A stretch of 64,000 nt of DNA from Kribbella qitaiheensis. Lineage in GTDB: Bacteria > Actinomycetota > Actinomycetes > Propionibacteriales > Kribbellaceae. The notes beneath the pieces were generated by a model, which was given only the letters and a program-made list of their open reading frames with translations, was not told where the DNA came from and searched no databases. Each line of letters begins with the position of its first letter. The stretch's first letter is position 1. The translations under genes were made by a program, and so were the position numbers. Location: contig NZ_CP043661.1 in assembly GCF_014217565.1 (NCBI RefSeq), positions 4,526,001 to 4,590,000 of the forward strand, read 5' to 3'. Shown here piece by piece: positions 49,715 to 58,629 of the stretch.

Positions 49715-50908
49715 ATGGATCCGATCCGGAATCCCTATGCGCCCGGCGCCGGTCAGCGACCTCCTGAGCTGGCCGGTCGCGACACCGAGGTACGGCAGTT
49801 CGAGGTGGTGCTCGAACGCGTCGCCGCCGGCCGGCCAGAGCGAAGTCTGGTGCTGTCCGGACTGCGCGGCGTCGGCAAGACCGTGCTGCTGAACACCTTG
49901 CGCAGCCAGGCGATCAAACGCGCCTGGGGCACCGGCAAGATCGAGGCCCGCCCCGACCAGAGCATCCGGCTGCCGATCGCGCAGGCGATGCACACGGCGA
50001 TGCGGGAGCTAGGGCACAGACACCGAGACGACGACCGGGTCGACCAGTTCAGCGCAGTACTGAAGGCCTTCGCGCTGCGGACCGCCCAGAACGACCGCAA
50101 GGGCATCCGCTGGCACCCGCCGGTCGACGTCGCGGCCGCGAAGGGCCGGGCCGACTCGGGCGACCTCGAGATGGACCTGATCGAGCTCTTCACCGACGCC
50201 GCGGACCTCGCCGGCGACCTCTCCGTCGGGGTCGGGCTGTTCATCGACGAGATGCAGGACATCAGTGCCGACGACCTGTCCGCGCTGTGCGCCGCCTGCC
50301 ACGAGATCTCCCAGCAGAGCGCGCCGCTCGTCGTCGTCGGCGCCGGGCTGCCGCACCTCCCCGCAGTACTGTCCGCCAGCAAGTCGTACTCCGAGCGTCT
50401 CTTCCGCTACATCCGCGTCGACCGCCTCGCCCGCGAAGCCTGCGACCGGGCGCTGATGGTCCCGGCCGAGAGCGAGGACGTCCGGTACGACGAGGAGGCG
50501 CTGGACGAGCTCTATGCGCAGACCGACGGCTACCCGTACTTCGTCCAGGCCTTCGCCCACGCCACCTGGGACCACGCGCCGGCCAGCCCCATCACCATCA
50601 AGGACGTCGCCGTCGCCGCCCCCGAAGCATCCCGCGAACTCACCGTCGGCTTCTTCGGCTCCCGCTACGAACGCGCCACCCCCGCCGAACGCGAATACAT
50701 GCGAGCCATGGCCGAACTAGGCATCGGCTTCGACGACGGGGCAGTCCCCACCGCCGAAGTCGCCACCACCCTCAGCCGCAAACCCCAATCTCTCTCCCCC
50801 GCCCGGGACGGCCTGATCAAAAAAGGCCTGGTCTTCTCCGCCGAACGCGGCACCGTAGCCTTCACCGTCCCCCACTTCGGCAAATTCCTCCGAACCCGCA
50901 CAGCCTGA
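49715..50908 (+). CDS. AAA-type ATP-binding protein (AAA_16/ORC-like)
   Basis: A 397-residue STAND/AAA-like ATPase. Walker A: LSGLRGVGKTVLLNTL near residue 50. Walker B: VGVGLFIDEMQDISADDL near residue 173. Sensor 1: LVVVGAGLPHLPAVL. The C-terminal part (TPAEREYMRAMAELGIG, LSRKPQSLSPARDGLIKKGL) is a winged-helix. This architecture resembles archaeal-type Orc/Cdc6-like ATPases found in actinobacteria near mobile or defence regions. The start is ATG 49715, after the CTAG repeats, which probably regulate it. Biological role unknown. Confidence 0.85.
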   Translation: MDPIRNPYAPGAGQRPPELAGRDTEVRQFEVVLERVAAGRPERSLVLSGLRGVGKTVLLNTLRSQAIKRAWGTGKIEARPDQSIRLPIAQAMHTAMRELGHRHRDDDRVDQFSAVLKAFALRTAQNDRKGIRWHPPVDVAAAKGRADSGDLEMDLIELFTDAADLAGDLSVGVGLFIDEMQDISADDLSALCAACHEISQQSAPLVVVGAGLPHLPAVLSASKSYSERLFRYIRVDRLAREACDRALMVPAESEDVRYDEEALDELYAQTDGYPYFVQAFAHATWDHAPASPITIKDVAVAAPEASRELTVGFFGSRYERATPAEREYMRAMAELGIGFDDGAVPTAEVATTLSRKPQSLSPARDGLIKKGLVFSAERGTVAFTVPHFGKFLRTRTA

Positions 50909-51132
50909 CTCCCGTACTATGCGGGAAGAGCACCCACGCACCTCCTGCGTCGGCGCTCCACCCACCCGAGGTCGCCGCTCCTCCGTCGCGGCTCAACAAC
51001 CACATCCGTGGGGCGCATCCGGCTACCACCGGTGGTGACCGGCATCAGCGTCCGTGGCCAAAGTCGGTCAGATGACCCATCCCCAGGCGGACCCCCTCAG
51101 ACGTCAGGCCCCGAGTCCCAGGCAGCGGAGAT
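50909..51132. other. Intergenic gap after the ATPase gene
   Basis: Contains a short hairpin (CCCG-TACTATG-CGGG near 50911-50925) that may terminate the ATPase gene, and the palindrome ACCACCGGTGGT near 51035. No gene, tRNA or attachment-site duplication is visible. Confidence 0.4.
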
Positions 51133-51790
51133 CTAGCGAGCTGCTACGAGGCCGCGGTCGCGGAGGCTCTGCCAGGCCCGCTCCACATGCGGCGGAGTAA
51201 ACAGACTCGACTTGCGGTCGCTCCAGCTGCGGACCGCGGCGTGGGCGACGGCGGAATCCTCGCGGGCGGCATCGTCATGTGACATCACCCAATGCACTGA
51301 CGCCAGGAGTTCAAGACCGTACGCACTTTCGAACCCGGCGATCTCCTCCATCACCGAAGCGATGCGTGCCGCGGTATCCGGGTGGTCAGTGATGTAGTCC
51401 TCGACCTTCCGGATCGCCTCCGGCAGTATTTCGATGGGGGCGGCGTCGGCGACTCGCGCAGACCCGTCACCCGAACCCGGTGATGTAGTGCCCTTCCATC
51501 GCGGACAGCGCCCGGCGCAGAGTGTCGGCATACGGACCGTAGAGGTGAGGCTTGAACTCCATCTTCAGATCCTCGCCACTCAGTTGGGGAAAGTAGGCGA
51601 GCTTCTGTACTTCGATCAGCGTTGGCGGACCGAAGGTGAACTGGACGTACGCATGGATCAGAGCCAGCATCGCCGATCTGGTCGAGTTGAGCGGAGGTGG
51701 CGTCTCTCTGTTGAGCATTGACTTGGCCTCAGGTGCACCGGCCGGAGTGGCGTCCAGCAGAGTGGTGTACGGCAGGCCCGATAGGGCGTG
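51133..51790 (-). pseudogene. DarG antitoxin C-terminal domain remnant
   Basis: On the minus strand two frames together encode the C-terminal DarT-binding domain of DarG antitoxins: ALIHAYVQFTFGPPTLIEVQ, KLAYFPQLSGEDLKMEF, HLYGPYADTLRRALSAMEG, HYITGFG, then DGSARVADAAP and FESAYGLELLASVHWVMSHD. The frames join if one G is removed from the TTCGGGTGAC run near 51478. The N-terminal macro (ADP-ribose hydrolase) domain is absent; its place is taken by the IS element. The residual domain could in principle still bind toxin, but the frameshift makes it non-functional as written. Confidence 0.72.
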
Positions 51791-53165
51791 GCGTAGACGT
51801 GTGAAAGCGGTCATCGCGTGATCCTTTGGAAGACCTCTCACAGTGCTTCTGAAGGAGAACTACGCGATGACCGCGAACACCAGTATCGACCCTGCCGAGT
51901 TCCTGCAAGATCACCTGGCGGCCGCGTCGCCGGATCTGTTGCGTGACATGTTGACCACGTTCATTCAGGCGCTCATGTCGGCGGAGGCCGACGCGGTCTG
52001 CGGCGCCCCGTACGGCGTGGCGAGCCCGGACCGGACCAACTCGCGCAACGGGTACCGGCACCGTGATTTCGACACCCGCGCCGGCACCGTGGACGTGGCG
52101 ATCCCCAAGCTCCGCTCCGGCTCCTACTTCCCCGACTGGCTGCTGGAACGGCGCCGCCGCGCCGAACGGGCCCTGACTACGGTGGTGGCGACCTGTTACC
52201 TGCTGGGGGTGTCCACGCGCCGGATGGAGAAGCTGGTCGAGACCCTCGGCATCACCCGGCTCTCGAAGTCGCAGGTCTCGGTGATGGCCGCCGAGCTCGA
52301 CGAGCAGGTCCACCAGTTCCGGACCCGCCCACTGGATGCCGGCCCATACACGTTCGTCGCTGCGGACGCGCTGGTGCTGAAGGTCCGCGAAGGTGGCCGG
52401 GTCGTCAACGTCCACGCGCTGGTCGCGACCGGCGTGAACGGTGACGGACACCGTGAAATCCTTGGCCTGCAAGTGACTTCGGCCGAAGACGGCGCCGGCT
52501 GGCTAGGGTTCCTGCGGGACCTGACCGCGCGCGGCCTGACCGGGGTCAAGCTCGTCACCAGCGACGCACACAGTGGACTCACCGCGGCGATCGGCGCCAC
52601 CTTGCCGGGCGCTTCGTGGCAGCGCTGCAGAACCCACTACGCCGCCAACCTCATGTCCGTGACCCCGAAGGCCAGCTGGCCGTGGGTGAAGACCCTGCTG
52701 CACTCGGTCTACGACCAACCCGACAAAGACGCGGTACACGAACAGTTCGACCGGGTCCTGGACGCGCTGGCCGACAAGCTGCCCGCGGTCGTCGACCACC
52801 TCGAGCAAGCCCGCGCCGACGTGCTCGCGTTCACCGCGTTCCCGAAGGAGATCTGGCGACAAATCTGGTCCAACAACCCCCAAGAACGGCTGAACCGTGA
52901 GATCCGCCGCCGCACCGACGTGGTCGGCATCTTCCCAGCCCGAGACGCCCTGATCCGCTTGGTCGGCGCCGTGCTGGCCGAGCAGCACGACGACTGGATC
53001 GAGGGCCGCCGCTACCTCGGCCTCGACGTCCTCGCCAAGTCCCGAATGACCCTCACCGAGACCACCGAGGAGGCCACCACCGACACCGAAATCGCGGCGC
53101 TCAGCGCCTAACCATCCCAAGGATCACGCGACACAACCGCTACACCATCCAAATGGACTTGACCC
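51775..53165 (+). mobile_element. IS256-family insertion sequence
   Basis: An element of about 1.4 kb carrying a mutator-type transposase. TCGCGTGATCCTT at 51814-51826 and AAGGATCACGCGA at 53119-53131 are perfect 13-bp subterminal inverted repeats; TGGCGTAG (51789) and CTACACCA (53140) lie outside them. Exact ends and target duplication are not resolved, and the left end may be damaged. It separates darT and darG remnants and replaces the macro domain, so insertion was accompanied or followed by deletion. Confidence 0.75.
51867..53111 (+). CDS. IS256-family transposase
   Basis: A 414-residue DDE transposase of the mutator type. The N-terminal region has DAVCGAPYGVASPDRTNSRN and FDTRAGTVDVAIPKLRSGSY. 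Catalytic-core hallmarks are LVATGVNGDGHREILGL, KLVTSDAHSGL (second Asp), and WQRCRTHYAANLM. The Glu lies in NPQERLNREIRRRTDVVGIF. The ATG at 51867 has GAAGGAG 9 bp upstream. The frame is complete with no internal stop, so the element may still be mobile. Confidence 0.92.
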   Translation: MTANTSIDPAEFLQDHLAAASPDLLRDMLTTFIQALMSAEADAVCGAPYGVASPDRTNSRNGYRHRDFDTRAGTVDVAIPKLRSGSYFPDWLLERRRRAERALTTVVATCYLLGVSTRRMEKLVETLGITRLSKSQVSVMAAELDEQVHQFRTRPLDAGPYTFVAADALVLKVREGGRVVNVHALVATGVNGDGHREILGLQVTSAEDGAGWLGFLRDLTARGLTGVKLVTSDAHSGLTAAIGATLPGASWQRCRTHYAANLMSVTPKASWPWVKTLLHSVYDQPDKDAVHEQFDRVLDALADKLPAVVDHLEQARADVLAFTAFPKEIWRQIWSNNPQERLNREIRRRTDVVGIFPARDALIRLVGAVLAEQHDDWIEGRRYLGLDVLAKSRMTLTETTEEATTDTEIAALSA

Positions 53166-53715
53166 CGGCCGGCGGAAAGATCCGAATGTCAACCTGCTCG
53201 GCGACAGGCGTCAAGCGGCTGTGAATCAACGGTTCGCTCGATACGATCCGGGTGCTCAGGCACTGGCACACATGGTTCCACTGTCATCACCTTCCAGTCG
53301 ACCATCTCGGTCAGCCGGTTGTCATCTGTCGAGTGTTCGGCATGGCTCAGTACAGCGTTACGGTCAGTCGCCAACCAGGGAAGTCCCGCATCTTGGATCC
53401 GCTGTGTGTGGTCGCCAGATAGATCAGGCGCTCGCATCCATCCTGATAGGACGGGACCTTGCCCTTATGGATGTTGTGCATCATGGGGCTGCGCGGTGCG
53501 TAGTAGAACGGCACGTAGTCGGCGACTGTCCCGCCGGCCCCGGACGCACAGGTGTTTCAGCTCGTCGCTGTTTGATCGGCTGCTGACCAACCTCGATCCG
53601 CATGAGACCTGCCTGCTGTGCCAGCGTGTCGCACAGGAGGCCTTCGGAGAGGATTTGTGGCGAGGTGTTCCATGCGAGTGAAGTGGTAGACCTTGGTCGG
53701 GAACGGTCTGCTCAC
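53165..53715 (-). pseudogene. Decayed DarT ADP-ribosyltransferase toxin
   Basis: Minus-strand remnant of a DarT (DUF4433) toxin, which ADP-ribosylates thymidine in single-stranded DNA. From GTG 53715 (with GGAG upstream) the pieces read PFPTKVYHFTRMEHLAT; ILSEGLLCDTLAQQAG; GQQPIKQRRAET; GGTVADYVPFYYAPRSPMM; DGCERLIYLATT; IQDAGLPWLATDRNAVLSHA; and VDWKVMT. They lie in at least three frames. An extra A in ACAAATCC near 53661 and further shifts near 53545 and 53420 break them. The C-terminus runs into the IS right end. Inactive as written. Confidence 0.75.
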
Positions 53716-53987
53716 TCCATCTCCAAGTGACCGCTCACGGATGCTGTTCCTGCCGCGAGTCTGAGGGTAGTGCTGTCATCGTCGATCACCATACTGCTCG
53801 GCCAGGCTGACCGGGTTCAACCCGGCACCTCGGGAATTAGGTCGACCAGCGGCCGACGCGAAGTCGCGCCTCGGCGGATCGGTTCCCCTGCTCGCCTGGC
53901 CGATTCAGGCCTCGTTGGTCGTGCGAAAGGATGATGTTGGGGCGCTGGGCTTTGGGTAACGGTTCGGAGTCGATAGGGTCATCGGTG
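53716..53987. other. Intergenic region upstream of darT remnant and DUF3152 gene
   Basis: No gene is convincing. It contains the palindrome CCGGGTT-C-AACCCGG at 53811-53825 and probably the old darT promoter. The longer open frame across 53931-53987 is not needed for the DUF3152 protein. Confidence 0.4.
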
Positions 53988-54839
53988 ATGGCCACCAGGC
54001 GGAGGACGCAGCGTCAAGGGACGGGTGCGCGTGGTGGGCGGCATACCCGGAAGCAGTCGCACAAGACGCAGTGGTTTTCGGTGACCGCGTTGGCGATGCT
54101 CGGGGTGGTGATGGTGCTGCACCCGGAGGCTGGGCGGCAGCAGAATCTGGCTTCACAGTTCGGCGCCGGCGACCAGCGGGTAATCGCGAGCGACGAGCCC
54201 AGCGACCAACCGACCGTGGCGCCGACGCCGGTGCCGACGGCAACGTTCACGATGCCGTTGCGGCCGGCACCGACCTTGACCAGGCCGCCGAAGGGTTCGA
54301 AGCCGAACGTCACCGTGTCGAGTGGCCGGCTGGCCGTCGTGGCCGGGTTCAGCAAGGCCAACGGCGTCCGGGACAAGCTCACGTACCGGGTCGAGATCGA
54401 GGAAGGGCTCTCGTTCAACGGGGCGGTGGTCGCGGCCGCGATCCACAAGACGTTGACGGATCCGCGCGGCTGGCAGGCGATTCATCCGGTCAGCTTCGAG
54501 CGGACCGACCGGGCCGACGCCGACCTGCGGATCATCCTCGCGACGCCGACCCTGACGGACAAGCTCTGCCTACCGCTCGACACCGGCGGCGAGGTCTCCT
54601 GCCGGGTGGACAACAGGGTGGTGCTGAACGCCAAGCGCTGGATGTACGCCGTACCGGCCTATGCCGCGCAGATCGACCTGTACCGCAGCTACCTGGTCAA
54701 CCACGAGGTCGGCCACGCTCTGGGTCACGGTCACTCCACCTGCGCCAAGCCGAACACGCCGGCGCCGGTGATGATGCAGCAGACGAAGGGCCTGGCCGGC
54801 TGTCTCCCCAACGCCTGGCCGACGATCAAGGCGACCTGA
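53988..54839 (+). CDS. DUF3152 domain protein (membrane-anchored, metallopeptidase-like)
   Basis: A 283-residue protein. A basic N-terminus precedes one membrane anchor (FSVTALAMLGVVMVLHPEAG) and a Pro/Thr-rich linker. The DUF3152 domain follows (YRVEIEEGLSFNGAVVAAAI, VDNRVVLNAKRWMYAVPAYA) and ends with HEVGHALGHGHSTC, a zincin-type HExxHxxGxxH-like motif. It is therefore probably an extracytoplasmic metallopeptidase, though activity of the family is not established. The ATG at 53988 (MATRRRTQRQ) is preferred over longer starts. Confidence 0.9.
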   Translation: MATRRRTQRQGTGARGGRHTRKQSHKTQWFSVTALAMLGVVMVLHPEAGRQQNLASQFGAGDQRVIASDEPSDQPTVAPTPVPTATFTMPLRPAPTLTRPPKGSKPNVTVSSGRLAVVAGFSKANGVRDKLTYRVEIEEGLSFNGAVVAAAIHKTLTDPRGWQAIHPVSFERTDRADADLRIILATPTLTDKLCLPLDTGGEVSCRVDNRVVLNAKRWMYAVPAYAAQIDLYRSYLVNHEVGHALGHGHSTCAKPNTPAPVMMQQTKGLAGCLPNAWPTIKAT

Positions 54840-54898
54840 CGCCCCTGCCGTGAGAGCCTGAGGTCAGCACGTACCAGGGCCGAGCCGAGGGAGCAGCG

Positions 54899-55699
54899 AT
54901 GTCGTCACCCCAGTTCCCCACCTACGGGCGCGGTGACGACCCGGACGAGCCCGAGTCGAAGCACTACGCCGAGCCCGCCCCGTACGGCAGTGACAGCCCC
55001 TACGGCAGCAGCAACCCGCACGCCGCCCCGTACGGCCAGCAACACCCTGGCGAGCAATACCCGCAGCAGTACCAGCCACCCGGCTACGTCCAGCCACCCG
55101 GCTACCGCCCCGGCAGCCCGTATGGCCCACCTGTGCACCCACAGGCCCACGAGATCCCCTCCTACGGCCGGGACCAGCGCCCCGCAGCGCCGCGGGACCC
55201 TCGCGCGGCTCGGGTAGTCATGCTCGCCATCGTGATCGCGGCCGTCTACGGCCTCCTGGTCATCTCGGTGCAGCGCGTGTCGATCCGCGAGATCGCCCAG
55301 CTCCCCGGCTCGCCCCTGAACCACCCGCTGCGCACAGACGTCATCGACACCATCGGCCAGCTCCTGATCATCTTGGTAGGCGCTGCCGCGCTCGGCATGT
55401 GGCTGCGCGACCTGCTGAACCGCAGGAAGGCCGGTCGCGAGCTGGAGCCGGTTGAGCTGATCGGTCTAGGCCTGGTCGCCGTCTCGCTGATTCCGCTGCT
55501 GGTGTGGTTCGTGATGGTGCTGTCGACCGGCATGGGTTCCATCGACGACTCCCTGGACCGCCTACCCACGGCGTACGGCTGGGGCGGCACTGGGCTGCTG
55601 ATCCTGGCTGTCGGCTTCGGACTCGGGTACCGCGAACTGCGGCCACCAGTAGCGAACCCAGTCGTGCAAGCAGCCCCAGACCGCCCGCCCTGGGAATGA
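54899..55699 (+). CDS. Membrane protein with Pro/Tyr/Gln-rich N-terminal tail
   Basis: A 266-residue protein. Residues 1-100 are low complexity (PYG, QQYQPPGY and PPGY repeats) and cytoplasmic. Three membrane segments follow (RVVMLAIVIAAVYGLLVISV, IGQLLIILVGAAALGMWL, LIGLGLVAVSLIPLLVWFVM), plus a C-terminal one. GAGGGAG precedes the ATG. It is coupled by ATGA overlap to the hydrolase gene. Function unknown. Confidence 0.85.
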   Translation: MSSPQFPTYGRGDDPDEPESKHYAEPAPYGSDSPYGSSNPHAAPYGQQHPGEQYPQQYQPPGYVQPPGYRPGSPYGPPVHPQAHEIPSYGRDQRPAAPRDPRAARVVMLAIVIAAVYGLLVISVQRVSIREIAQLPGSPLNHPLRTDVIDTIGQLLIILVGAAALGMWLRDLLNRRKAGRELEPVELIGLGLVAVSLIPLLVWFVMVLSTGMGSIDDSLDRLPTAYGWGGTGLLILAVGFGLGYRELRPPVANPVVQAAPDRPPWE

Positions 55700-56352
55700 G
55701 CACGTCGGTAGTCCTGGTGCCGGGGCTAGGACTCGGACCGGAGTCCTACGCGCCCACACTGGAGTACCTCGACATGCAGTACGACGTGGTCACGCTGCCC
55801 GGGTTCGGCGAACGCGCGGCTCGGGGTGCTGATCTACGGACAGCCGCGCAGGCCGAGCGCCTCGCAGTACGGATCAAAGAGGCCCCGGTAGTCCTAGTAG
55901 CTCACTCCGCGAGCTGCCAGATCGCAGTCACCGCAGCTGTAGCGCACCCAGGCCTCGCCAAGGCACTAGTGCTAGTAGGGCCGAGTGGCGATATCACCGC
56001 ATCGAGCTGGTCGGCGCTGGCCAGCCGTTGGGTACGCAGCGTGGTCTGGGAGTCCCCGCGGCTGGTCCCGACGCTCACCCGCCAGTACTTCCGAACCGGT
56101 TTCCCCTCGATGGCGCGGGCGATGGAGGCGGCCCGGCACTACGACCTGGCCGCAGTCTTGCCGACTTTGAGTACGCCGACCGTCGTCGTCCGGTCCAAGC
56201 ACGACCGCATCGCGCCGCCGCGGTGGGCCCAGCAGGTCGCCGACAAGTCGTACGGTGAGGCCTGGACCTTGCCAAGTGGGTCACACATGCCGGTGCTCAC
56301 CAACGGGCGGGAGTTGGCGGCGCTCATCCACAGGTGTATACAAAGCGACTGA
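55696..56352 (+). CDS. Alpha/beta hydrolase
   Basis: A 218-residue hydrolase. VVLVPGLGLGPESYAPTLE is the oxyanion region; VVLVAHSASCQIAVTAA carries the nucleophile in the HSxSC elbow; KHDRIAPPRWAQQ and GSHMPVLTNGRELA give the acid and histidine. The start overlaps the membrane protein stop (ATGA). The substrate is unknown. Confidence 0.88.
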   Translation: MSTSVVLVPGLGLGPESYAPTLEYLDMQYDVVTLPGFGERAARGADLRTAAQAERLAVRIKEAPVVLVAHSASCQIAVTAAVAHPGLAKALVLVGPSGDITASSWSALASRWVRSVVWESPRLVPTLTRQYFRTGFPSMARAMEAARHYDLAAVLPTLSTPTVVVRSKHDRIAPPRWAQQVADKSYGEAWTLPSGSHMPVLTNGRELAALIHRCIQSD

Positions 56353-56381
56353 CGCGTTATCGTTGACGCAGTAACAAACTT

Positions 56382-56475
56382 CCGCGGGAGCTCGCACCGT
56401 ATTGCGGGCTGAGAGGGCGACAAGCAGGGTCGCCGACCGCATGAACCTGACCGGGTAATGCCGGCGTAGGGAGCA
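56382..56475 (+). promoter_or_regulatory. TPP riboswitch (THI element)
   Basis: The conserved core is visible: CGCGGGAGCTC at the 5' stem, CTGAGAGGGCGAC, then GACCGCATGAACC and TGACCGGGTAATGCCGG, ending GTAGGGAGC. It lies just before the NCS1-type transporter gene, whose start is 7 bp after the element, so translational control by thiamine pyrophosphate is likely. The terminal GGGAG probably doubles as the ribosome site. Confidence 0.93.
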
Positions 56476-56481
56476 GGTCAG

Positions 56482-57831
56482 ATGACCACAACTGCTGTGC
56501 GTGATGATGCCCAGGGCAGCACCGAGGCACCACTCGTCCTCACCACCGACGCCCCGCGCACGCTGGGCTTCCTCGACCAGTTCACCCTCTGGGGCAACTT
56601 CGGGATCTCGCTGTTCGGCCCGGTGACGGGTGCCCTCGTCGCGGCGTACACGGGCTCGCTGGTCAAAGGCCTGATCGCAGTCGTCGTCGGCTGCGGGATA
56701 GGCGCCTTGGTGCTCGGTGGTGCGGCCGTGTTCGGCTCGCAGACCGGTGCCCCGGCGATGGTCTCGTTGCGAGGGCTCTTCGGACGCCGTGGCTCGGTGG
56801 CGCCGACGGTGCTCAACATCGCGCAGAACGTCGGCTGGGCCACGATGGAGATCATCGTCATCTCGCAGGCCGCGGTGGCGGTGACGAGCGAGCGTTGGCG
56901 GTGGCTGTTCGTACTCCTGGCCGGAGCGATCGCCACGGTGATGGCTGTGCGGCCGCTCGGGAGCGTGAAGCTGCTCCGCAAGTTCATGGTCTGGCTCGTA
57001 CTGATCGCGTCGATCTACCTGTTCATCGCGGTGCTCAGCAAGCCGGTGCACTCGCTCCCGCAGAACGAGGTGTTCGGCTTCTGGCCGGCCGTCGACCTCG
57101 CCGCGGCCGGCGTCGTCTCGTTCGCGCCGCTCGCCGCCGACTACACGCGTCACTCCCGTACGAACAAGGCGGCCTTCGGCGGCTCCGCCCTCGGATACGG
57201 GCTCGCGGCAATCGTGTACTACGGGCTGGGCGTGCTCGCCGTCGCAACCCTGCAGACCAACAGCACCGACGTGATCACCGCACTCGTTACGTTGCCGGCC
57301 GGCGCGATCGCGTTGTTCGTCCTGCTGGTGGACGAGGTCGACGAGGCGTACGCGAACGTCTACTCCACCACGATGGCCGCGCACAACCTGATCGGTCACA
57401 TCGATCGCCGCTGGATCTCCGTCGTCATCGGCGTACTGGCGACGGGGCTCGCGCTGTTGGTTGATCTGGGCAACTACACCCAGTTCCTGTACCTGATCGG
57501 CTCCGTCTTCATCCCCTTGTTCGCGGTCGCGATCGCCGACTTCTTCGTGGTCAGCAAGATGCAGTGGGACGTCTCCGACACAGCCCGATTCCGCTGGCAG
57601 CCCACGCTCGCCTGGGTTTTCGGCTTCGTCGCCTACCAGTTGGTCAACCCCGGCACGGTCGACGGCTGGTCGCCGTTCTGGCTCGACCTGCAGAGCCGGA
57701 TCTTCAACGGGCACGCGGTTCCGGGCTGGCTCGGGGCGACGTACACGTCCATCGTCGTGTCGATGCTGGCCGCGATCGCCTTCGGCCGGCTGGGCCGTCA
57801 GGGGTCGGTCGGGTCTCGATCTGGCACCTGA
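56482..57831 (+). CDS. cytX: CytX-type hydroxymethylpyrimidine permease (NCS1 family)
   Basis: A 449-residue NCS1 transporter with about 12 membrane segments. NFGISLFGPVTGALVAAY and NIAQNVGWATMEIIVISQ are the typical NCS1 helix-1 and helix-3 sequences, and VVSFAPLAADYTRHSR the helix-6 motif. The TPP riboswitch immediately upstream identifies thiamine-precursor uptake, most likely HMP, rather than cytosine. It is a monocistronic unit in this window. Confidence 0.92.
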   Translation: MTTTAVRDDAQGSTEAPLVLTTDAPRTLGFLDQFTLWGNFGISLFGPVTGALVAAYTGSLVKGLIAVVVGCGIGALVLGGAAVFGSQTGAPAMVSLRGLFGRRGSVAPTVLNIAQNVGWATMEIIVISQAAVAVTSERWRWLFVLLAGAIATVMAVRPLGSVKLLRKFMVWLVLIASIYLFIAVLSKPVHSLPQNEVFGFWPAVDLAAAGVVSFAPLAADYTRHSRTNKAAFGGSALGYGLAAIVYYGLGVLAVATLQTNSTDVITALVTLPAGAIALFVLLVDEVDEAYANVYSTTMAAHNLIGHIDRRWISVVIGVLATGLALLVDLGNYTQFLYLIGSVFIPLFAVAIADFFVVSKMQWDVSDTARFRWQPTLAWVFGFVAYQLVNPGTVDGWSPFWLDLQSRIFNGHAVPGWLGATYTSIVVSMLAAIAFGRLGRQGSVGSRSGT

Positions 57832-57868
57832 TACTGACAGTAGCCAGCGGGCCCGGGATACTTGCGCA

Positions 57869-58549
57869 ATGCTGAACTCTGCACTGCGCAGCCGGGCCGA
57901 GTACGAAGAACTCGGGGTCGAGGGGCTCGCCAGTCGCACCACGCCCGAGGCTGACGCCGCCGTCGTCAAGACCGTCGAGGAACTCCTCGAGGGCCGCGAA
58001 TCCGTCCTGGACCTCTGCTGCGGCCACGGCCGGATCAGCCTGCCGCTCCGCCGGGCGGGCAAGGTCGTCCGCGCCCTCGACATCTCGCCGAACCTGATCG
58101 AGGCCGGTCAGGCGAAGGCCGCCGAGGAGGAGCTGTCGATCGACTGGGCGATCGGCTCGATGACCGACCTGCCGTACAAGTCGGACTCCTTCGACGCGGT
58201 GATCTGCCTGTGGACCGCGTTCCACGAGCTCTTCGCCGAGGACGAGCAGATGTCCACGCTCTGGGAGATCTCGCGCGTACTCCGGCCGGGCGGGCTCGCG
58301 ATCATCGAAGGCCCGATCTGGGGACCGGCGACCGCGTCCGAGATCGCGAACGGGATCCGCCAGGGCCCCGAGCACCGGATCGTCACCACCGAGCACTTCG
58401 ACACCAGCAGCGTCCACTTCATCCACGACGAAGCCAGCTACGCCCGCCTCTGCACCGCCGCCGGCATCGAGAACTTCAAGGTCTACAAACGCGAATGGGG
58501 CGGCCGCCGCCGCCTCATCCTGGAAATCCACCAACCTTCCACCGACTAA
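57869..58549 (+). CDS. Class I SAM-dependent methyltransferase
   Basis: A 226-residue methyltransferase. VLDLCCGHGRISLPLRRAGK is motif I, VRALDISPNLIEAGQAKAAE motif II, and FDAVICLWTAFHELFAEDEQ motif IV. RVLRPGGLAIIEGPIWG follows. The start is the ATG at 57869; no strong ribosome site is visible. It follows the transporter gene by 37 bp and may be read through from it, although a link to thiamine is not evident. Confidence 0.88.
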   Translation: MLNSALRSRAEYEELGVEGLASRTTPEADAAVVKTVEELLEGRESVLDLCCGHGRISLPLRRAGKVVRALDISPNLIEAGQAKAAEEELSIDWAIGSMTDLPYKSDSFDAVICLWTAFHELFAEDEQMSTLWEISRVLRPGGLAIIEGPIWGPATASEIANGIRQGPEHRIVTTEHFDTSSVHFIHDEASYARLCTAAGIENFKVYKREWGGRRRLILEIHQPSTD

Positions 58550-58563
58550 CCGGTACGACGTGC

Positions 58564-58607
58564 CCCCACGCACGCATCGGCGCCAGAGTTGCACCTCGTG
58601 CGTGGGG
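58564..58607. terminator. Stem-loop after the methyltransferase
   Basis: CCCCACGCACG (58564-58574) pairs perfectly with CGTGCGTGGGG (58597-58607) around a 22-base loop. Confidence 0.65.
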
Positions 58608-58629
58608 CTCCTGCGGGCTGCCTCGTTTC

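Noticed and set aside
53811..53825. CCGGGTTCAACCCGG as a tRNA T-arm
   Set aside because: The loop would be too short for a TPsiC loop and no acceptor, D-arm or anticodon arm can be drawn around it. It is a plain palindrome.
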